Shown here: piece by piece, positions 61,899 through 64,000 of the stretch | Layout of the letters: every line of letters begins with the position of its first letter | Numbering within the stretch: the first letter of the stretch is position 1 | Source of the DNA: Fundidesulfovibrio agrisoli | Lineage (GTDB): Bacteria > Desulfobacterota > Desulfovibrionia > Desulfovibrionales > Desulfovibrionaceae | NCBI RefSeq assembly: GCF_022808715.1 | Contig: NZ_JAKZKX010000004.1 | Location: 164,667-228,666, forward strand | DNA length: 64,000 nt | Reading direction: 5' to 3' | The notes under the pieces: model-generated | Databases searched by the model: none | The model's input: the letters and a program-made list of their open reading frames with translations, nothing else | Told to the model about the DNA's origin: nothing | Made by a program: the position numbers and the translations under genes

Positions 61899-61935
61899 AG
61901 TTCGGTCCGCCCGGCCTTGAAATCCGGCGTCCCAG

Positions 61936-63048
61936 CTAGTCCGAAACCGCCGCCCGGGCCACGCCCACAGCGTTACTCCCTCCGTCTTTGGCGTCAAGGG
62001 CCAGCTCCCAGCGGAACTGCTCGTCGTGGCGCACCGGGGCGGCCAGGGTCAGCCCCACGGCGCGGTCCCAGTGGATGGGGCTCACGCCGTCGCCAGGGCA
62101 CTTGGCGGCCAGGTCGGCCTCGGCGAGCACGTGCCCGGCGGGCAGGTCCCTGGCGAAGACGATGGACTTGCGCAGCTTGAGCGATGCCGAGAGCTCAGTG
62201 CCGGAGACCTCCTTGCAGCTCAGGCGCATGGCCGCCTCCGCTTCATTTACCAGGCGCACCAGCTCGGCCAGGCCCTGCGGGTCCAGCGAGGCCTGGTGGT
62301 CGGTTCCGCGCATGGCGCGGTCCAGGGTGAAGTGGCGCTCCAGCACGCAGGCCCCCAGGGCCACGGCGGCCACGCTGGGGCCGAGCCCGCGCTCGTGGCC
62401 GGAGTAGCCCACGGGCAGGCCGTGGCGCGCGGCCAGGGCCGCCATCACGGGCAGGCCCACCAGCTCGTCCGGGCAGGGGTAGGTGGAGTTGCAGTGCAGC
62501 AGCACGATGCGTTCGTGGAAGCGGCGCAGCTCGGCCACGGCGGCGTCCACGTCCTCCGGGGAGCTCATGCCGGTGGAAAGTATTAGCGGGATGCCCGAGG
62601 CCCCGGCCTTGCGCAGCAGGGGCACGTTCACCATGTCGGCGGAGCCGATCTTGAGCAGGGGCACGCCCAAGCCGATCACCTGGCGCAGGCTGGGCATGTC
62701 CCAGGCGGAGGCGAAGAAGACCAGGCCCAGGGATTCGGCCAGGGCCTTGAGCTCGGCCATCTGCTCGATGGAGAGCTCCAGGGCCAGGCGGTGGCTGCCG
62801 TAGGTGGGGCCGAAGCAGTTGGGGCCGGAGCAGGGGGCCTGGCGGCCCGCCTCGGTGAACATGGCAGCCATGTCGCGCTTCTGGAACTTCACGGCGTGGG
62901 CCCCGGCTGCGGCGGCCTCGCGCACCATGGCCCTGGCCAGCTCCATGTCGCCCTGGTGGTTGTTGCCTATCTCGGCCACGATGAAGCACGGCCGGCCGGG
63001 GCCGATGGCCCTGCCGCCCGGCAGCGTGATGGTTTGGTCCGGCTTCAT
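61936..63048 (-). CDS. NeuB-family sialic-acid-type synthase
   Basis: 370 residues. NeuB barrel with FIVAEIGNNHQGD, AHAVKFQKRD, LLHCNSTYPCPDELVG and GYSGHE, and a C-terminal SAF-like antifreeze domain (SIVFARDLPAGHVL). Condenses a hexosamine-derived sugar with phosphoenolpyruvate to make sialic, legionaminic or pseudaminic acid; which one is not decidable here. Overlaps the upstream HTH-Rossmann gene by 4 bases. Confidence 0.9.
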   Translation of the reverse strand: MKPDQTITLPGGRAIGPGRPCFIVAEIGNNHQGDMELARAMVREAAAAGAHAVKFQKRDMAAMFTEAGRQAPCSGPNCFGPTYGSHRLALELSIEQMAELKALAESLGLVFFASAWDMPSLRQVIGLGVPLLKIGSADMVNVPLLRKAGASGIPLILSTGMSSPEDVDAAVAELRRFHERIVLLHCNSTYPCPDELVGLPVMAALAARHGLPVGYSGHERGLGPSVAAVALGACVLERHFTLDRAMRGTDHQASLDPQGLAELVRLVNEAEAAMRLSCKEVSGTELSASLKLRKSIVFARDLPAGHVLAEADLAAKCPGDGVSPIHWDRAVGLTLAAPVRHDEQFRWELALDAKDGGSNAVGVARAAVSD

Positions 63049-63662
63049 AGGCGCACTATCTCCACGTTGTTGCTCCGGCAGAGCCCTGCCAGTTGCTCGT
63101 ATATCTCCTCCTGGCGGCCGAAGGAGGTGATGACCACGGCCTGGGGCCTAAGCGACTCAAGCGCCACCGGGGGGGAGATCACGTGCCCGCCCAGGGTCTT
63201 GCCCGCCTTGTCCGGGTCGTTGTCCACCAGGGCGACCACCTCGAAGCCTCCGGCCGCGCGCAGGGCCTGGAGCACCACCTCGCAGGTCTCGGAGGCGCCG
63301 AACAGGGCCAGCTTCTTGAACCCCCTGGCCTTGAGCCCGGCCAGCCGGGATTGGATGGCGGCCTTGAGCGCCGTGTATATCTGCACCGTCTCGCTGGAGA
63401 AGCTGGCGAACATGGCCCGCCGGGAGGCCTCGCCCGACTCGGTGAGGCTGTAGCGGAAGCTCTTGCCGTTGACGGGCTCGTAGCGCACGAGTCCCTCCTC
63501 CACCATGAGGCGCAGGTACTGGTTGACCATGGCCCCGGAGAGGTTGGCGCGCCGCCCCAGCTCCTTCTGGCTGACCTGACCGTCCTGGGAGAGGGCGTCC
63601 AGGATGGCCAGCTGGCGTGCCTCCTTGCTGGGGCGGTAGAACGTCTTGTTCACGAGAAACAT
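63045..63662 (-). CDS. winged-helix/Rossmann fusion protein
   Basis: 205 residues from the ATG at 63662. Residues ~14-80 are a winged helix (DGQVSQKELGRRANLSGAMV). Residues ~110-205 are a Rossmann-like sensor of the kind at the N-terminus of sugar-modifying proteins (KLALFGASETCEVVLQALR, VVALVDNDPDKAG). A regulator or sugar-nucleotide-linked enzyme with a DNA-binding part; I do not name it. Coupled to neuB through an ATGA overlap. Confidence 0.75.
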   Translation of the reverse strand: MFLVNKTFYRPSKEARQLAILDALSQDGQVSQKELGRRANLSGAMVNQYLRLMVEEGLVRYEPVNGKSFRYSLTESGEASRRAMFASFSSETVQIYTALKAAIQSRLAGLKARGFKKLALFGASETCEVVLQALRAAGGFEVVALVDNDPDKAGKTLGGHVISPPVALESLRPQAVVITSFGRQEEIYEQLAGLCRSNNVEIVRL

Positions 63663-64000
63663 GGGCGGCTCACCGTTTGGTAAGGGGATGAACGGACCTC
63701 GCGCGGGCGCGATCCCTGGCATGCCCCTTGGATACGTGCTTTCGCAAAGGATAACAAGCGGTTGCCATTTGTCGGCTTCGCCGTGGATTCCCCCGGAATT
63801 TCAAGATGATGCCGCCGTTGCCACGCCGATTGTTCACAGGCCAAACGGTCCGGCGGCAGCATTTGCCCGGCTAAACCGCACCCCCCGGGGCGTGCAACCC
63901 TCATGCCTGTTCGGCATGGGAATGCCCTGTTTGCCTGGTCCGGCTGGGGCCTCCGGCGCGGCGGGCGGCCCGATGTTCTTCAAATACAGCGGGTCGCCCG
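63663..64000. other. region without a gene at the right edge
   Basis: The first 270 bases show no credible gene; they probably contain the promoter of the winged-helix/neuB unit. Nothing else recognised before the palindrome fragment. Confidence 0.5.
63937..64000 (+). repeat. long palindrome with conserved loop, copy C (truncated by window)
   Basis: Left arm TGGTCCGGCTGGGGCCTCC, then GATGTTCTTCAAATACAGC at 63972-63990, then the start of the right arm (GGGTCGCCCG). The rest lies beyond the window. Confidence 0.75.

Overview
The window is about two-thirds G+C and almost fully coding. It looks like a chromosomal segment of a deltaproteobacterium of the Desulfovibrio type (Desulfovibrionaceae). 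The main grounds are the ffh-rpsP-KH-rimM-trmD-rplS-rnhB-yraN-rsmI order, a TrmD fused to a second SPOUT methyltransferase domain, the many large sensor kinases, and the c-di-GMP proteins. This assignment is inference from gene content; no 16S gene is present. I saw no rRNA, tRNA, CRISPR array, transposase or prophage.

Layout. 1-2762 (-): an HDOD protein and a GGDEF protein with a degenerate EAL start, cut by the left edge. 2904-9021 (+): six genes for a surface glycan (two MurG/COG4671-like glycosyltransferases, two GT4 enzymes, a histidine phosphatase, a polysaccharide deacetylase), five of them joined by 4-bp overlaps. 9237-12524: a YdcZ-type membrane protein, an FkbM methyltransferase, a Fur-box-controlled TPR-like protein and a REC-PAS-kinase hybrid. 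12648-19469: nitrogen control, with two divergent amtB-glnK pairs and glnD. 19625-28596: a NifU-like protein, a Cys-rich YkgJ-like protein, PBP1A, a diguanylate cyclase, a U32 peptidase-family protein and an aminotransferase.

28689-40067 is the translation/RNA operon, with two sensor kinases and an Hpt protein inserted in it. 40507-51049 is a second glycan cluster: a glycosidase-GT2 fusion, an ABC exporter, a lipoprotein, a glycosyltransferase-like protein, a methyltransferase, a secreted glycosidase and galE. 51218-59872 holds a ComFB-like protein, a ClC channel with CBS domains, an HPP-CBS pair, a third large sensor kinase next to a PilZ protein, a small SAP/Cys protein and a DedA protein. 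60133-63662 (-) holds a lower-GC lipoprotein, a glycosyltransferase, a NeuB-type synthase and a winged-helix/Rossmann protein.

Themes. (1) Envelope sugar chemistry occurs in three separate clusters. (2) Signalling is dense: two GGDEF proteins, PilZ, ComFB, HDOD, four histidine kinases and an Hpt. (3) A dispersed composite repeat occurs. Its first part is a long near-palindrome with a conserved loop (GATGTTCTTCAAATAC). Its second part is a hairpin module starting GCCTCCGGCGG. Six module copies and three palindrome copies lie in the window. Some sit directly upstream of genes (trmD, a glycosyltransferase, ydcZ-like) and one lies inside the N-terminal coding region of a secreted protein. The best candidates for undescribed biology are the GH-GT2/ABC/glycosidase cluster, the overlapping glycosyltransferase-phosphatase-deacetylase operon, the composite repeat, and the Fur-controlled Cys-rich TPR protein.
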